Shown here: piece by piece, positions 24,338-33,793 of the stretch
Position numbering within the stretch: the stretch's first letter is position 1
Layout of the letters: each line of letters begins with the position of its first letter
Assembly (NCBI RefSeq): GCF_040253585.1
Contig: NZ_JBELAU010000011.1
Location: 62,001 to 126,000 of the forward strand
Direction of reading: 5' to 3'
DNA length: 64,000 nt
DNA from: Emticicia sp040253585
GTDB taxonomy: Bacteria > Bacteroidota > Bacteroidia > Cytophagales > Spirosomataceae
Program-made: the position numbers and the translations under genes
The notes under the pieces: model-generated
Told to the model about the DNA's origin: nothing
The model's input: only the letters and a program-made list of their open reading frames with translations
The model's database searches: none

Positions 24338-26329
24338 ATGAGCAGATTTTTACTATTTATTTTATTGACAATAAGCAGTTTGGCCAAAGCCCAGCAACTC
24401 GAAAACTTGATTGAAAAATGTGAAGATTTTCATTTGTCAGGGCAATCCGATTCTTTGAAAAAATACTCAAAGATTGCATTAGAAATTGCTAATAAAAACA
24501 ACGATGCACAATCAAAAACTCGCTTACAGTATTTTGGTGCTACTGCTTTACTCCGCACTCAGCCTGATAGTGCAATCAAACTTCTGACGAGTCTCAACAA
24601 AGAATTTATCAATCGAAACGACACAAAGTTTTTGCCTTATATCAATGCTAGTTTTGGTGCTTACAATCGAAAAATGGGTGATTTCAAGGAGGCTTTAAAG
24701 TATCATAACCGAGCCATTGAATATGCCAAACAGCATTATTTGAATACTGACAATAAAAAATTAAATAGAATTATTGCACTTCAACATAACAGTATCGCTG
24801 TAATAAATTTTGAGATGTCGGACTATGAACTTTCTAACCAAAATGCGTTGTATGCTTCAAAACTGGCAAATCAATATAATATTCCACAAATAGAATTGGC
24901 TTCGACAATTATCTTGGCCAATATACAAATGCACTTTAAACAGTTAGATTTAGCCGAAAAAAGTTTTCTTGAAGCAAAAAATCTATCGATCCAACTCAAG
25001 GACAAATACCGTTTGGGGGTTGCTTTGGCAAATTTAGGAATTATTAATTTTCTGCGAGTTGAGGCATCACAAACTAACTCAAAAGCATATATAGCTTCAA
25101 AAAAGTATTTCTTCGAGGCACTCGAAATGGCAAAAGAACAAAATGATTTTACAGCTATTTCGGCTCGATACTCAAATTTAGCGAATGTAGAAAATGTGGT
25201 AAAACAATATCAAAGTGCTAATATTTTTCTAAAAGAAGCATTAAAATATGCCGATTCATCAAAATCAAAGTTGCTCACAATGCAGGTGACAACTTCTTTG
25301 GCACGCAATTATTTGGCATTGAACGATACAAAAATGGCCATCGAATTGGCCAATAAAGGCTTGAAGATGTCGCAGGAAATGAGTAATGAAAAAGAGTTGC
25401 CAAACCTCTACGGTATTTTACAAGAAGCCTATACCAAAGAAAAAGATTTTGTAAAAGCTCTTGAATTTCAGAAAGCACAAATGAGTGCAAAAGATAGCTT
25501 GTATATCACCTCAACATCTTCCAAAATCACCGAATTACAAACGAAGTATGAAACCGAAAAAAAGCAAAAAGAAATTGAAGTTTTGACCCTCCAAAACCAA
25601 GCAAAAGAAGCCGAAATCAAACAAAAAAATTATTTAATTTTGGCCATTACGCTCGGAATTTTGATGCTTTTGGGCAGTTTTTTCTTTTGGAATCGTCAGC
25701 GAAAACTCAAAGAAAAACAACAAGCTGCCGAAATGAAACAACGACTTTTGAGAGCTCAACTCAATCCACATTTTTTGTTTAATTGCCTTAATTCCATTCA
25801 ACGACTTTACATTGATGGGAAAACCTCACAAGCGAATGATTTTATTGCCGATTTTGCCCAATTAATGCGAGATATTCTCGAAAAAACCAGTCGCACTACC
25901 ATTCCACTCTATGAGGAAATGGATTTTATTGAAGCCTATCTTTCGCTCGAAAAAAGACGTTTAGGTGACAAATTTGAGTACGAAATAATTATGACCGATG
26001 AAGTCAAAAATGCCGACTTTTCTGTACCATCATTCATAGTTCAGCCTTTGGTAGAAAATGCACTTTTGCATGGTGTTTTACCTAAAAACCAGAAAGGGAA
26101 AATCGAAATTTTAGTCAATCATCTAAACGATGAAAGCTTTTCTATTACCGTAAAAGATGATGGTGTAGGGTTTTATGAATCCATGAAAAAAGCAGGCAAA
26201 CATACCTCAAAAGGCATGGAACTGATAAAAACAAGACTCGGAAAGAAAGGTAAAATGCTGATTAAAGAAATAAAAAATTTGAATAACGAAATACTGGGTT
26301 CGGAAGTTGAACTCGTTTTGAACACGTAA
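24338..26329 (+). CDS. TPR-containing LytS-type sensor histidine kinase
   Basis: 663 aa from the ATG at 24338, which opens a signal peptide (MSRFLLFILLTISSLAKAQQ). An upstream ATG at 24158 would add 60 residues before it. A periplasmic array of TPR helices runs to about residue 420, followed by a coiled-coil stretch, one membrane helix (YLILAITLGILMLLGSFFFW) and the His_kinase domain with the phospho-acceptor in LNPHFLFNCLNSIQ. A GHKL ATPase with VQPLVENALLHG follows. The response regulator gene starts on the next base after its stop. Confidence 0.92.
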   Translation: MSRFLLFILLTISSLAKAQQLENLIEKCEDFHLSGQSDSLKKYSKIALEIANKNNDAQSKTRLQYFGATALLRTQPDSAIKLLTSLNKEFINRNDTKFLPYINASFGAYNRKMGDFKEALKYHNRAIEYAKQHYLNTDNKKLNRIIALQHNSIAVINFEMSDYELSNQNALYASKLANQYNIPQIELASTIILANIQMHFKQLDLAEKSFLEAKNLSIQLKDKYRLGVALANLGIINFLRVEASQTNSKAYIASKKYFFEALEMAKEQNDFTAISARYSNLANVENVVKQYQSANIFLKEALKYADSSKSKLLTMQVTTSLARNYLALNDTKMAIELANKGLKMSQEMSNEKELPNLYGILQEAYTKEKDFVKALEFQKAQMSAKDSLYITSTSSKITELQTKYETEKKQKEIEVLTLQNQAKEAEIKQKNYLILAITLGILMLLGSFFFWNRQRKLKEKQQAAEMKQRLLRAQLNPHFLFNCLNSIQRLYIDGKTSQANDFIADFAQLMRDILEKTSRTTIPLYEEMDFIEAYLSLEKRRLGDKFEYEIIMTDEVKNADFSVPSFIVQPLVENALLHGVLPKNQKGKIEILVNHLNDESFSITVKDDGVGFYESMKKAGKHTSKGMELIKTRLGKKGKMLIKEIKNLNNEILGSEVELVLNT

Positions 26330-27076
26330 ATGCTAAAGGTTATTATCATTGATGACGAAGAAGATGCAAGGTATCTACTTCGTAAGGCATTGGAAGAAAA
26401 TTTTGCCGACAAAATCAGTATTGTTGGTGAAGCCGATGGATACAAAAAAGGAATGGCACTACTCCAAAGTGTGCCTTGTGACGTAACTTTTTTAGATATA
26501 AAAATGCCTGACGGAACAGGTTTTGATATTCTAAACAGTCTCGAAGATTATGATTTTTCGGTAGTTTTTATTACTGCATTTGACAGATTTGCCATTAAAG
26601 CCTTTGAGTTTTCGGCAGTAGGATACTTAGTTAAACCTTTCAAAATCAGCGATTTAACAAAAACCATAGAGAGAATTTTAGAACAGAAAGAAAAATCCAG
26701 CAAAGATTCATCTGCACCTTTCAAGATTTTACTTGAAAGCTATTCAGAGCAGAAAATTCGTAAAATAGTAGTGCCAAATACGGATGGTTTCACGGTGGTG
26801 ATGTTGGAAGAAATATTATATATCAACTCAGTCAGAAACTACTCCGAATTTCATTTGGTCAATGATACAAGAGTGCTTACGAGTAAGCCTTTAATTAATT
26901 ACGATACGCTACTTTCAGAGCAAGGTTTTTTCAGAATTCACCACTCGTACCTCATTAATCTTAGCCACTTAAAGGCCTTCGTTCGCTCGGAAGGCGGAGC
27001 TGTAAAGATGATTAACGGAGATTTATTGCCTGTTTCTCGCCAGAAAAAAAGCGAGTTGATGGATAAGTTTTTGTAA
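26330..27076 (+). CDS. LytR/AlgR-family response regulator
   Basis: 248 aa. The receiver domain has IIDDEEDAR at the start, the phospho-acceptor Asp in VTFLDIKMPDGTGFD and the Lys in VGYLVKPFK. The LytTR DNA-binding domain occupies the C-terminal 110 residues (YINSVRNYSEFHLV, GFFRIHHSYLINLSHL, LLPVSRQKKSELM). It directly abuts the kinase stop (TAAATG), so the pair forms a two-component system. The targets are not known. Confidence 0.95.
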   Translation: MLKVIIIDDEEDARYLLRKALEENFADKISIVGEADGYKKGMALLQSVPCDVTFLDIKMPDGTGFDILNSLEDYDFSVVFITAFDRFAIKAFEFSAVGYLVKPFKISDLTKTIERILEQKEKSSKDSSAPFKILLESYSEQKIRKIVVPNTDGFTVVMLEEILYINSVRNYSEFHLVNDTRVLTSKPLINYDTLLSEQGFFRIHHSYLINLSHLKAFVRSEGGAVKMINGDLLPVSRQKKSELMDKFL

Positions 27077-27106
27077 AACCAATCTATCAACTCACAAACA
27101 AAAATA

Positions 27107-28996
27107 TTATTTTAGCTCTAATATCTCAGCCAAAACCTCATCAATTTCATCTTTTTCAACACGAAGGTTTTCAATGATGAATTTCTGACGCTCAGGTGTA
27201 TTCTTGCCCATGTAGTAACTCAAAATCTTAGGAATTGAAGATTCTTTTTCGAGAATTACTGGTTCAAGGCGTATATTTTCTCCAATAAAGTTTTCAAATT
27301 CATTCGGTGAAATTTCTCCTAAGCCTTTGAAACGTGTAATTTCTGGTTTAGGCGATAATTTTGAGATAGCTTTTTGGCGTTCTTCGTCCGAATAACAATA
27401 AATCGTTTCTTTTTTATTTCTTACCCTAAACAATGGTGTTTCAAGAATATACAAATGCCCTTCACGCACTAAATCAGGGAAGAACTGTAAGAAAAATGTG
27501 AGCAATAATAGTCTGATGTGCATTCCGTCAACGTCGGCATCAGTAGCAATAATGATTTTATTGTAGCGTAAATCCTCTAAACCATTTTCGATATTGAGGG
27601 CGTGTTGAAGTAGGTTGAATTCTTCGTTTTCATAAACGATTTTCTTCGTAAGTCCGAAACTATTCAATGGTTTTCCACGCAAACTGAATACAGCTTGTAG
27701 TTCGGGATTTCGAGCCTTTGTAATCGAACCACTTGCCGAATCTCCTTCTGTGATGAACATTACTGTATCAAAACGCTTTTCATTTTTCTCATCATCTAAG
27801 TGAAAACGACAATCTCTTAGCTTTTTATTATGCAAATTGGCCTTTTTGGCTCTTTCATTGGCCAATTTTCTAACACCTGCCAATTCTTTTCTTTCACGCT
27901 CCGACTGTTCAATACGTTTCTTGATGGCTTCTTTCACCGCCAAATTCATGTGCAGGTAATTATCCAGCTTCTCTTTCAAGAAATCACTAATAAATGTTCT
28001 GACAGTAGTTGCGTTAGGTTCGGGCGAAATCGTAGCCGAACCAAGTTTAGTTTTGGTTTGAGATTCAAACACAGGCTCTTGCACACGAATCGAAATTGCA
28101 CCGATTACTGACTGGCGAATATCTTCAGGAGCATAATCTTTCCCAAAGTGCTCTCTGATTGTACGAACCAAGGCTTCTTTAAAACCTGAAAGGTGCGTTC
28201 CACCCTGTGTGGTATTCTGACCATTTACAAATGAATAATATTCTTCACCATACTGATTACCGTGTGAAAGTGCAACCTCTATATCTTCCCCTTTTAAGTG
28301 AATAATTGGATAACGCAACGAATCTTCATCGGTTTTTCTTCTCAATAAGTCTAAAAGTCCATTATGAGAAATATACTTTTGCTTGTTGAAAACAATCGTC
28401 ATACCTGCATTTAAGTAGCAATAATTCCAAATCATTGCCTCTACGTACTGCGGAATATAATGGTAATTTTTAAAAACGGTATTGTCAGGCTCAAAAATTA
28501 CGAGAGTACCATTCTTTTGGTCAGAATCCAAAATTTCAGATTCTTTAGTCAGCTCTCCTTTATTAAACTCGGCCCATTTGGTTTTTCCTTCACGAAAAGC
28601 CTGTACTTTAAAATACGAAGAAAGAGCATTGACAGCTTTCGTACCAACTCCATTCAGACCAACGGCTTTTTGAAAAGCCTTACTATCATACTTGGCACCA
28701 GTATTAATCTTTGATACAACATCGACCACTTTTCCGAGTGGTATTCCACGGCCATAATCCCGTACTTCTACTTTTCCTCCGTCGAGTTTTATTTCGATTG
28801 ATTTACCGTAGCCCATTGCATACTCGTCAATGCAATTATCCATTACTTCTTTAAGCAAAACATAAACTCCATCATCCGCAGCCGAACCATCGCCCAACTT
28901 TCCGATATACATTCCTGGACGTAAACGGATGTGTTCTTTCCAATCAAGCGAGCGAATACTGTCTTCGTTATAAGTTGCTTCTTTAATCTCAGCCAT
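27107..28996 (-). CDS. parE: DNA topoisomerase IV subunit B (ParE)
   Basis: 629 aa type IIA topoisomerase ATPase subunit. GHKL motifs: EVMDNCIDEYAMGYG, DYGRGIP, LNGVGTKAVNALS. The Toprim domain has TEGDSASGSITKARN with the acidic catalytic Glu, and DADVDGMHIRL. The C-terminal EITRFKGLGEISPNEF is conserved. ParE rather than GyrB is favoured by length and by the N-terminal IRLRPGMYIGKLGDGS of the Bacteroidota ParE type. It decatenates chromosomes with ParC, which is not in the window. Confidence 0.9.
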   Translation of the reverse strand: MAEIKEATYNEDSIRSLDWKEHIRLRPGMYIGKLGDGSAADDGVYVLLKEVMDNCIDEYAMGYGKSIEIKLDGGKVEVRDYGRGIPLGKVVDVVSKINTGAKYDSKAFQKAVGLNGVGTKAVNALSSYFKVQAFREGKTKWAEFNKGELTKESEILDSDQKNGTLVIFEPDNTVFKNYHYIPQYVEAMIWNYCYLNAGMTIVFNKQKYISHNGLLDLLRRKTDEDSLRYPIIHLKGEDIEVALSHGNQYGEEYYSFVNGQNTTQGGTHLSGFKEALVRTIREHFGKDYAPEDIRQSVIGAISIRVQEPVFESQTKTKLGSATISPEPNATTVRTFISDFLKEKLDNYLHMNLAVKEAIKKRIEQSERERKELAGVRKLANERAKKANLHNKKLRDCRFHLDDEKNEKRFDTVMFITEGDSASGSITKARNPELQAVFSLRGKPLNSFGLTKKIVYENEEFNLLQHALNIENGLEDLRYNKIIIATDADVDGMHIRLLLLTFFLQFFPDLVREGHLYILETPLFRVRNKKETIYCYSDEERQKAISKLSPKPEITRFKGLGEISPNEFENFIGENIRLEPVILEKESSIPKILSYYMGKNTPERQKFIIENLRVEKDEIDEVLAEILELK

Positions 28997-29176
28997 TTTT
29001 TCTTAGAATATTTTGTAGTTTGGGGTTTTATTATTTACTTTGTATCTCAAAGTTCTTTTTAATACATACTTTATATGAAACAGCAACAAAATAAAAAATC
29101 TTGTGTTACTTTGCATAACTTTTTCGTTTGTAAAGATAATAAAAGAGAAAGTCATTCGACAAATAACGTTATTGAT

Positions 29177-31657
29177 ATGAAATTAAGCAAGAACAGTTTT
29201 TCACAATTTTTTTTCAAATTTACGCTTTTTATACTGATTTTTAGCAAATCATTCGGACAAAATCCAGTTGCCACTCCTACTGGTCCCGCCGCAACTCCCA
29301 CAAACATCCCGACTAACATACCAACTGGTACACCAACCAATACAGGCAATGCAAACCAAGCAACGCCCAATATGCCACTTCCTGCAAAAAACAGAGTATT
29401 GCCAAATAATGACCCAAATGCGGCGAGAAATGTACAAGCTGCTCCAAACGACCAACGGGCAATAAATAAGGAAGATTCACTTAGGATTATTCGTGAAGAA
29501 GAGGCTAATCAAGATGCAGCGAAAGCAACTTTAAGAAGAAGAATTTTTGGTTACAATCTTTTTAATACAGTAAAGTTTGACCCAACTCCTGCAATCAATA
29601 TTGCAACACCAAGCAATTATGTGTTAGGGCCAAATGACCAACTCATTATTGATATATACGGATATTCACAGACGATGTTTAAGCCAATCATTTCAGCAGA
29701 TGGCTATATTACAATTGAAAAAGTTGGTCTAATTTATTTGGCAGGTTCTACTATTGAACAAGCTAAAGATAAAATAAAAAGCCGTTTATCAAAAATATAC
29801 ATTGGTTTAAATCCATATTCAGGCTTCCCTGCTAATACATTCCTTAATGTATCGCTTGGGAATATCAGAAGTATTAAAGTAACTGTTACGGGTGAAGTAA
29901 TCGCCCCAGGTACATATACGCTTTCTTCATTATCAACAGTGCAAAACGCACTTTATGCTTGCGGTGGACCTAATGAAGTAGGTACTTACCGTAAAATTAA
30001 TGTCATCAGAAATAATAGAATAGTAACAACATTTGATATTTATGAACTGTTGATGACTGGTTTTGCAAAAAATAATATTATTCTACAAGACCAAGATATT
30101 ATTCAAGTATTGCCTTATACTTCAAGAGTAGCTGTTAAAGGCAATACAAAACGTGAAGGTTTATTTGAACTTTTAGAAGATGAGAAAATAAACAAAGTCA
30201 TTGAATATGCTGGAGGTTTCGCTCCTTATGCATACCGCCATCGTTTGAAAGTTTATCGCAACACTACACGTGAAAGAAAGCTCTTAGATGTAATGGAAAA
30301 CGAATTCAATACATTTAAAATGCAATCGGGTGACTCAATTGTAATTGAAAGAGTTTTGGAAAGATTTGAAAATATGGTTTCGGTAAATGGTGCCATTTTC
30401 AGAGCAGGTGAGTATTCTTTGGAAAGTAGCCCAACACTTACACAATTAATCAAATCTGCCGAGGGTCTGAAAGGAGAAGCTCTTACTGGTAGAATCTCCA
30501 TTATTCGTACGCGTGATGATATGATTATTGAAAATATATCAGTAAATTATGACGATATAATTAAAGGAAAAGCAGCCGATATTGCCCTCAAACGTGAAGA
30601 TGTCATTACAATCCCTTCAATTTTTGATTTAACAGAACCAGCTTATGTCAGAATCCAAGGGGCAATCAATAACCCTGTAGGCGAAGATGGAATCGAGATT
30701 CCATTTTTAAGAAACATGACAATCGAAGACGTGTTGGTAAAAGTAGGAGGCTTATCTGAATCTGCTTCATTGGCACGTGTCGAAGTAGTTAGAAGAAAAA
30801 GAAACGTTGACCCTACTGCAACAAACGCTCAAATTTCAGACACTTATACTTTCACAGTAAATTCAGACCTAAAGGTTGAACAGACAGGAACAAAATTTGT
30901 CTTATATCCTTTTGACGAAATTTTTGTTCGTCGCTCACCTAACTATGTTGAACAGACCTTTGTAGAAATTCAGGGAGAAGTAATTTTTCCTGCTACCTAC
31001 GGTATTAAAAGTAAAACTGAAAAGATCTCTGATTTGATTGAAAGAGCTGGTGGACTAAGCCCACAAGCCTACCTTGAAGGAGCAACGTTAGTTCGTCAAA
31101 TTCAACTAAGTGAAATCGAAATCACTCAACGTCGTAAAGCTATTAACGAAATCACCAATAGCGTTAGAGGAAATCAAGCAGTAGAAGTAGAAGATGTAAA
31201 TGCAACAACTGTCTCATCAATTGGTATTGATTTGACAAAAATCATGCAAAACCCAGGCTCTAACGTAGACATGATCTTGCAAGATGGCGATATCATCAGA
31301 ATTCCAAAGCGTCTCGAAACAGTTCGTGTACAAGGAGAAGTATTATACCCGACCACTGTAAAGTTTTTGGATGACAAAAGTTTCATCAACTATATTTCAA
31401 ATGCTGGAGGATTTACCAAAAGATCATTAAAAAGTAAATCGTATATACTTTATGCCAATGGTTCAGTAGATAGAACACGTAGATTTTTATTTGTGAACAT
31501 TTATCCGAAAGTTGCCCCTGGCTCGGAAATAATTATTCCACAAAAAACTACCACAGCACAACAACAAATTGCTCAAGTCCAAGGCTTATTTGCTACTGTT
31601 GCTGGTACTATCACAACACTTATTGGAATTTTCACACTCTTACAAATTTCAAAATAA
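29177..31657 (+). CDS. Wza-like polysaccharide export outer-membrane protein with SLBB repeats
   Basis: 826 aa from the ATG at 29177, which opens a signal peptide ending KSFGQ; an upstream ATG at 29075 would add 34 polar residues. A Pro/Thr/Asn-rich linker follows, then the Poly_export domain (NYVLGPNDQLIIDIYGYSQ), a series of SLBB domains (KVTVTGEVIAPGTYTLSS, MVSVNGAIFRAGEYSL, VEIQGEVIFPATYGI, VRVQGEVLYPTTVKF) and a C-terminal hydrophobic end. It forms the outer-membrane exit for capsule or exopolysaccharide and heads the polysaccharide locus. Confidence 0.92.
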   Translation: MKLSKNSFSQFFFKFTLFILIFSKSFGQNPVATPTGPAATPTNIPTNIPTGTPTNTGNANQATPNMPLPAKNRVLPNNDPNAARNVQAAPNDQRAINKEDSLRIIREEEANQDAAKATLRRRIFGYNLFNTVKFDPTPAINIATPSNYVLGPNDQLIIDIYGYSQTMFKPIISADGYITIEKVGLIYLAGSTIEQAKDKIKSRLSKIYIGLNPYSGFPANTFLNVSLGNIRSIKVTVTGEVIAPGTYTLSSLSTVQNALYACGGPNEVGTYRKINVIRNNRIVTTFDIYELLMTGFAKNNIILQDQDIIQVLPYTSRVAVKGNTKREGLFELLEDEKINKVIEYAGGFAPYAYRHRLKVYRNTTRERKLLDVMENEFNTFKMQSGDSIVIERVLERFENMVSVNGAIFRAGEYSLESSPTLTQLIKSAEGLKGEALTGRISIIRTRDDMIIENISVNYDDIIKGKAADIALKREDVITIPSIFDLTEPAYVRIQGAINNPVGEDGIEIPFLRNMTIEDVLVKVGGLSESASLARVEVVRRKRNVDPTATNAQISDTYTFTVNSDLKVEQTGTKFVLYPFDEIFVRRSPNYVEQTFVEIQGEVIFPATYGIKSKTEKISDLIERAGGLSPQAYLEGATLVRQIQLSEIEITQRRKAINEITNSVRGNQAVEVEDVNATTVSSIGIDLTKIMQNPGSNVDMILQDGDIIRIPKRLETVRVQGEVLYPTTVKFLDDKSFINYISNAGGFTKRSLKSKSYILYANGSVDRTRRFLFVNIYPKVAPGSEIIIPQKTTTAQQQIAQVQGLFATVAGTITTLIGIFTLLQISK

Positions 31658-31683
31658 TCTTTCGAGATAAAGAAGTTATAAAA

Positions 31684-32778
31684 ATGGCAGACTATCAAAC
31701 CATACAAGAAGAACAAATAAACACAAAAGATTTACTAAAGAAAGTAATTGGTGTTTTCAAACTTATTGGGAACGAATGGCGATTACTCTTAATAAGTATT
31801 GCTCTTGGCACACTCATTAGTATTCTTCTTGATGTAAAAGAATTAAAAGACACAGATTACACAGGAGAGATACAATTTAACTTAGAAGCTGGTGGTGGCC
31901 AGCAAATGGGTTTAGGTGGATTAGGCGGCCTCGCTGGTGCTTTTGGCATTGGTGGAGGTGGCACGGGTTCAAACGATTTGTTTAGTGGCGGAAACTTCGG
32001 CTTGGTCATCTCATCAAAAACACTTTACGAAAAAGCGTTGATGAAAGAAGTTCTGATAGGTGGAAAGAAAACACTCTTCATAAATTTCTACAAAGATAGT
32101 AGTGATATTGCTAAAAAAGAATGGGGAGGCGATCTGCTTCACGAACCTAATTATAAAGCAATTAAATATCGTTTTACACCCAAGTCACCAAATGATTTTA
32201 CTAAGGACGAGAACATTATGTTGTCAACCATCTACGAAAAACTTGAAGCCCAAACTGTACTTCAACCACTTGATAAGATGGGGTCAATCATGGTTTTATC
32301 TGCTACAACAAATAGCGAATATTTAACAAAAGTTTGGTTAGAAACGCTTTTAGAAACCCTTGAAGAATTTTATGGGGAAGTAAGAACGCAAAAGACCCGA
32401 AAAATTTATGACATTCAAATGTCAAGATTACGGGAATTAGAAGGAAAGTTAAGTTCAACTGACCGACAATTGGCTAATGCTCAGTTTCAGAATCAGAATG
32501 CTGTTGACCCAACTGCACCGATGCGTACTATGCAGTTGAACCGTAGTAATAACTATGTTTCTACTCAATATTATCAACAATTGGCAGCGGTAGAACAAAT
32601 AAAGATGCAGTTAATCAATCAAACACCACTCTTTACCGTTTTACAACCTGTTCGCTTACCACTTCTACAACGCACTTACACCGTTGGAGGCAATACCAAA
32701 ACAGGGGCAGTATTAGGCTTTTTCTTATGTTTGGTGTTTATCATTATACGAAAATCATATCAAGAGCTGATTAGCTAA
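31684..32778 (+). CDS. Wzz-like chain-length determinant protein
   Basis: 364 aa. There is an N-terminal membrane helix (WRLLLISIALGTLISILLDV) and a C-terminal one (TGAVLGFFLCLVFIIIRKSY), with a periplasmic domain between them, including a Gly-rich stretch near residues 75-100 and a coiled-coil stretch near 240-270. This is the Wzz/GumC topology. It lacks the cytoplasmic tyrosine kinase domain. It lies 26 bases after the Wza-like gene and likely sets chain length or couples export. Confidence 0.87.
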   Translation: MADYQTIQEEQINTKDLLKKVIGVFKLIGNEWRLLLISIALGTLISILLDVKELKDTDYTGEIQFNLEAGGGQQMGLGGLGGLAGAFGIGGGGTGSNDLFSGGNFGLVISSKTLYEKALMKEVLIGGKKTLFINFYKDSSDIAKKEWGGDLLHEPNYKAIKYRFTPKSPNDFTKDENIMLSTIYEKLEAQTVLQPLDKMGSIMVLSATTNSEYLTKVWLETLLETLEEFYGEVRTQKTRKIYDIQMSRLRELEGKLSSTDRQLANAQFQNQNAVDPTAPMRTMQLNRSNNYVSTQYYQQLAAVEQIKMQLINQTPLFTVLQPVRLPLLQRTYTVGGNTKTGAVLGFFLCLVFIIIRKSYQELIS

Positions 32779-32837
32779 TCAGTGTTAATTATATTAAAAG
32801 AATAAGTTTTTCCTTCTCTTTTGAAGGTTATTAATAA

Positions 32838-33668
32838 ATGGAAAGAGACGAAGTAGTAATAAAAGCAGGAAAGTCTGCCCTACATTATTGGAGAGAAGTC
32901 TGGCGTCAACGAGAATTATTTTGGATTCTTGGTAAACGTGATGTAATGGTTCGCTACAAACAAAGTGTTTTAGGAATAGCTTGGGCTTTGATTAGAACCT
33001 TGTTAACGACACTCGTTATGGCATTTGCTTTTGGGAAAATTGCCAAACTTGATCAAGAAACTTCAATTCCCTACATATTAGTAGTAATTCCGGGGGTGGT
33101 TATTTGGCTCTTTTTCTCACAATGTTTATTACAAATTAGCAATAGTATCATCGGAAATGGCAACTTAGTGTCTAAGGTATATTTCCCAAGAATTATTATA
33201 CCATTTAGCTCACTTTTAGTGGGTCTGTTGGATGCTGTAATTGCAATTGCATTCTTTTTTGTTGTATGCCTTTACTACCAGTTTTTACCAAATTGGCATA
33301 TTATTTTTGCTCCCATCTTTTTACTATTAGCTTATTTGGGGGCTTTCGGAGCTGGACTTTTTGCAGCAACATTAAATGTGAAGTATCGAGATGTTGGGCA
33401 AATCATCCCATTCGTTGTGCAATTTGGCTACTTTATTTCACCAGTTGCTTATTCAGTAGAAGAATACAAAACAATGTGGTGGTATCCTATCTATAACCTC
33501 AATCCAGTAGCAGGTACAGTTGATGGAATGCGATGGTGTATGCTCGGCGATTTCGCTGAATTCAACTGGCAAAGCTTTATACCAATGCTCATTTTTGTGA
33601 CGTTATCAGTAGTTTTTTCAGTTTGGTTCTTCAGAAAAAATGAAAATTCATTCGTTGACCATTTGTAA
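32838..33668 (+). CDS. ABC-2 type polysaccharide exporter permease (Wzm)
   Basis: 276 aa, six predicted membrane helices after an amphipathic N-terminus (YWREVWRQRELFWILGKRD, typical of Wzm). The DVMVRYKQSVLGIAWALIRTL block and the LNVKYRDVGQIIPFVVQ loop are family hallmarks. It forms the inner-membrane channel of an O-antigen/capsule ABC exporter with the Wzt gene that follows after 125 bases. Confidence 0.93.
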   Translation: MERDEVVIKAGKSALHYWREVWRQRELFWILGKRDVMVRYKQSVLGIAWALIRTLLTTLVMAFAFGKIAKLDQETSIPYILVVIPGVVIWLFFSQCLLQISNSIIGNGNLVSKVYFPRIIIPFSSLLVGLLDAVIAIAFFFVVCLYYQFLPNWHIIFAPIFLLLAYLGAFGAGLFAATLNVKYRDVGQIIPFVVQFGYFISPVAYSVEEYKTMWWYPIYNLNPVAGTVDGMRWCMLGDFAEFNWQSFIPMLIFVTLSVVFSVWFFRKNENSFVDHL

Positions 33669-33734
33669 AAATCAAGTCTGGGAATTATTTTTCAAAACAT
33701 GATTTTTATTAGTTTTTCAAAAACCAATACATAA

Positions 33735-33742
33735 TAAATTTG
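33735..33742 (+). promoter_or_regulatory. Possible internal promoter before wzt
   Basis: TAAATTTG matches TAnnTTTG in the 125-base wzm-wzt spacer, 51 bases before the wzt ATG. No clear -33 TTG is seen, so this is tentative. Confidence 0.35.
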
Positions 33743-33793
33743 TAACAATTATCGCAAAGGTCATTTTCCGAATGGCTATTTTGTAAATAATAG

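Noticed and set aside
29075..29176. Longer N-terminus for the Wza-like protein
   Set aside because: It would bury the signal peptide behind 34 polar residues; the ATG at 29177 gives a normal exported protein.
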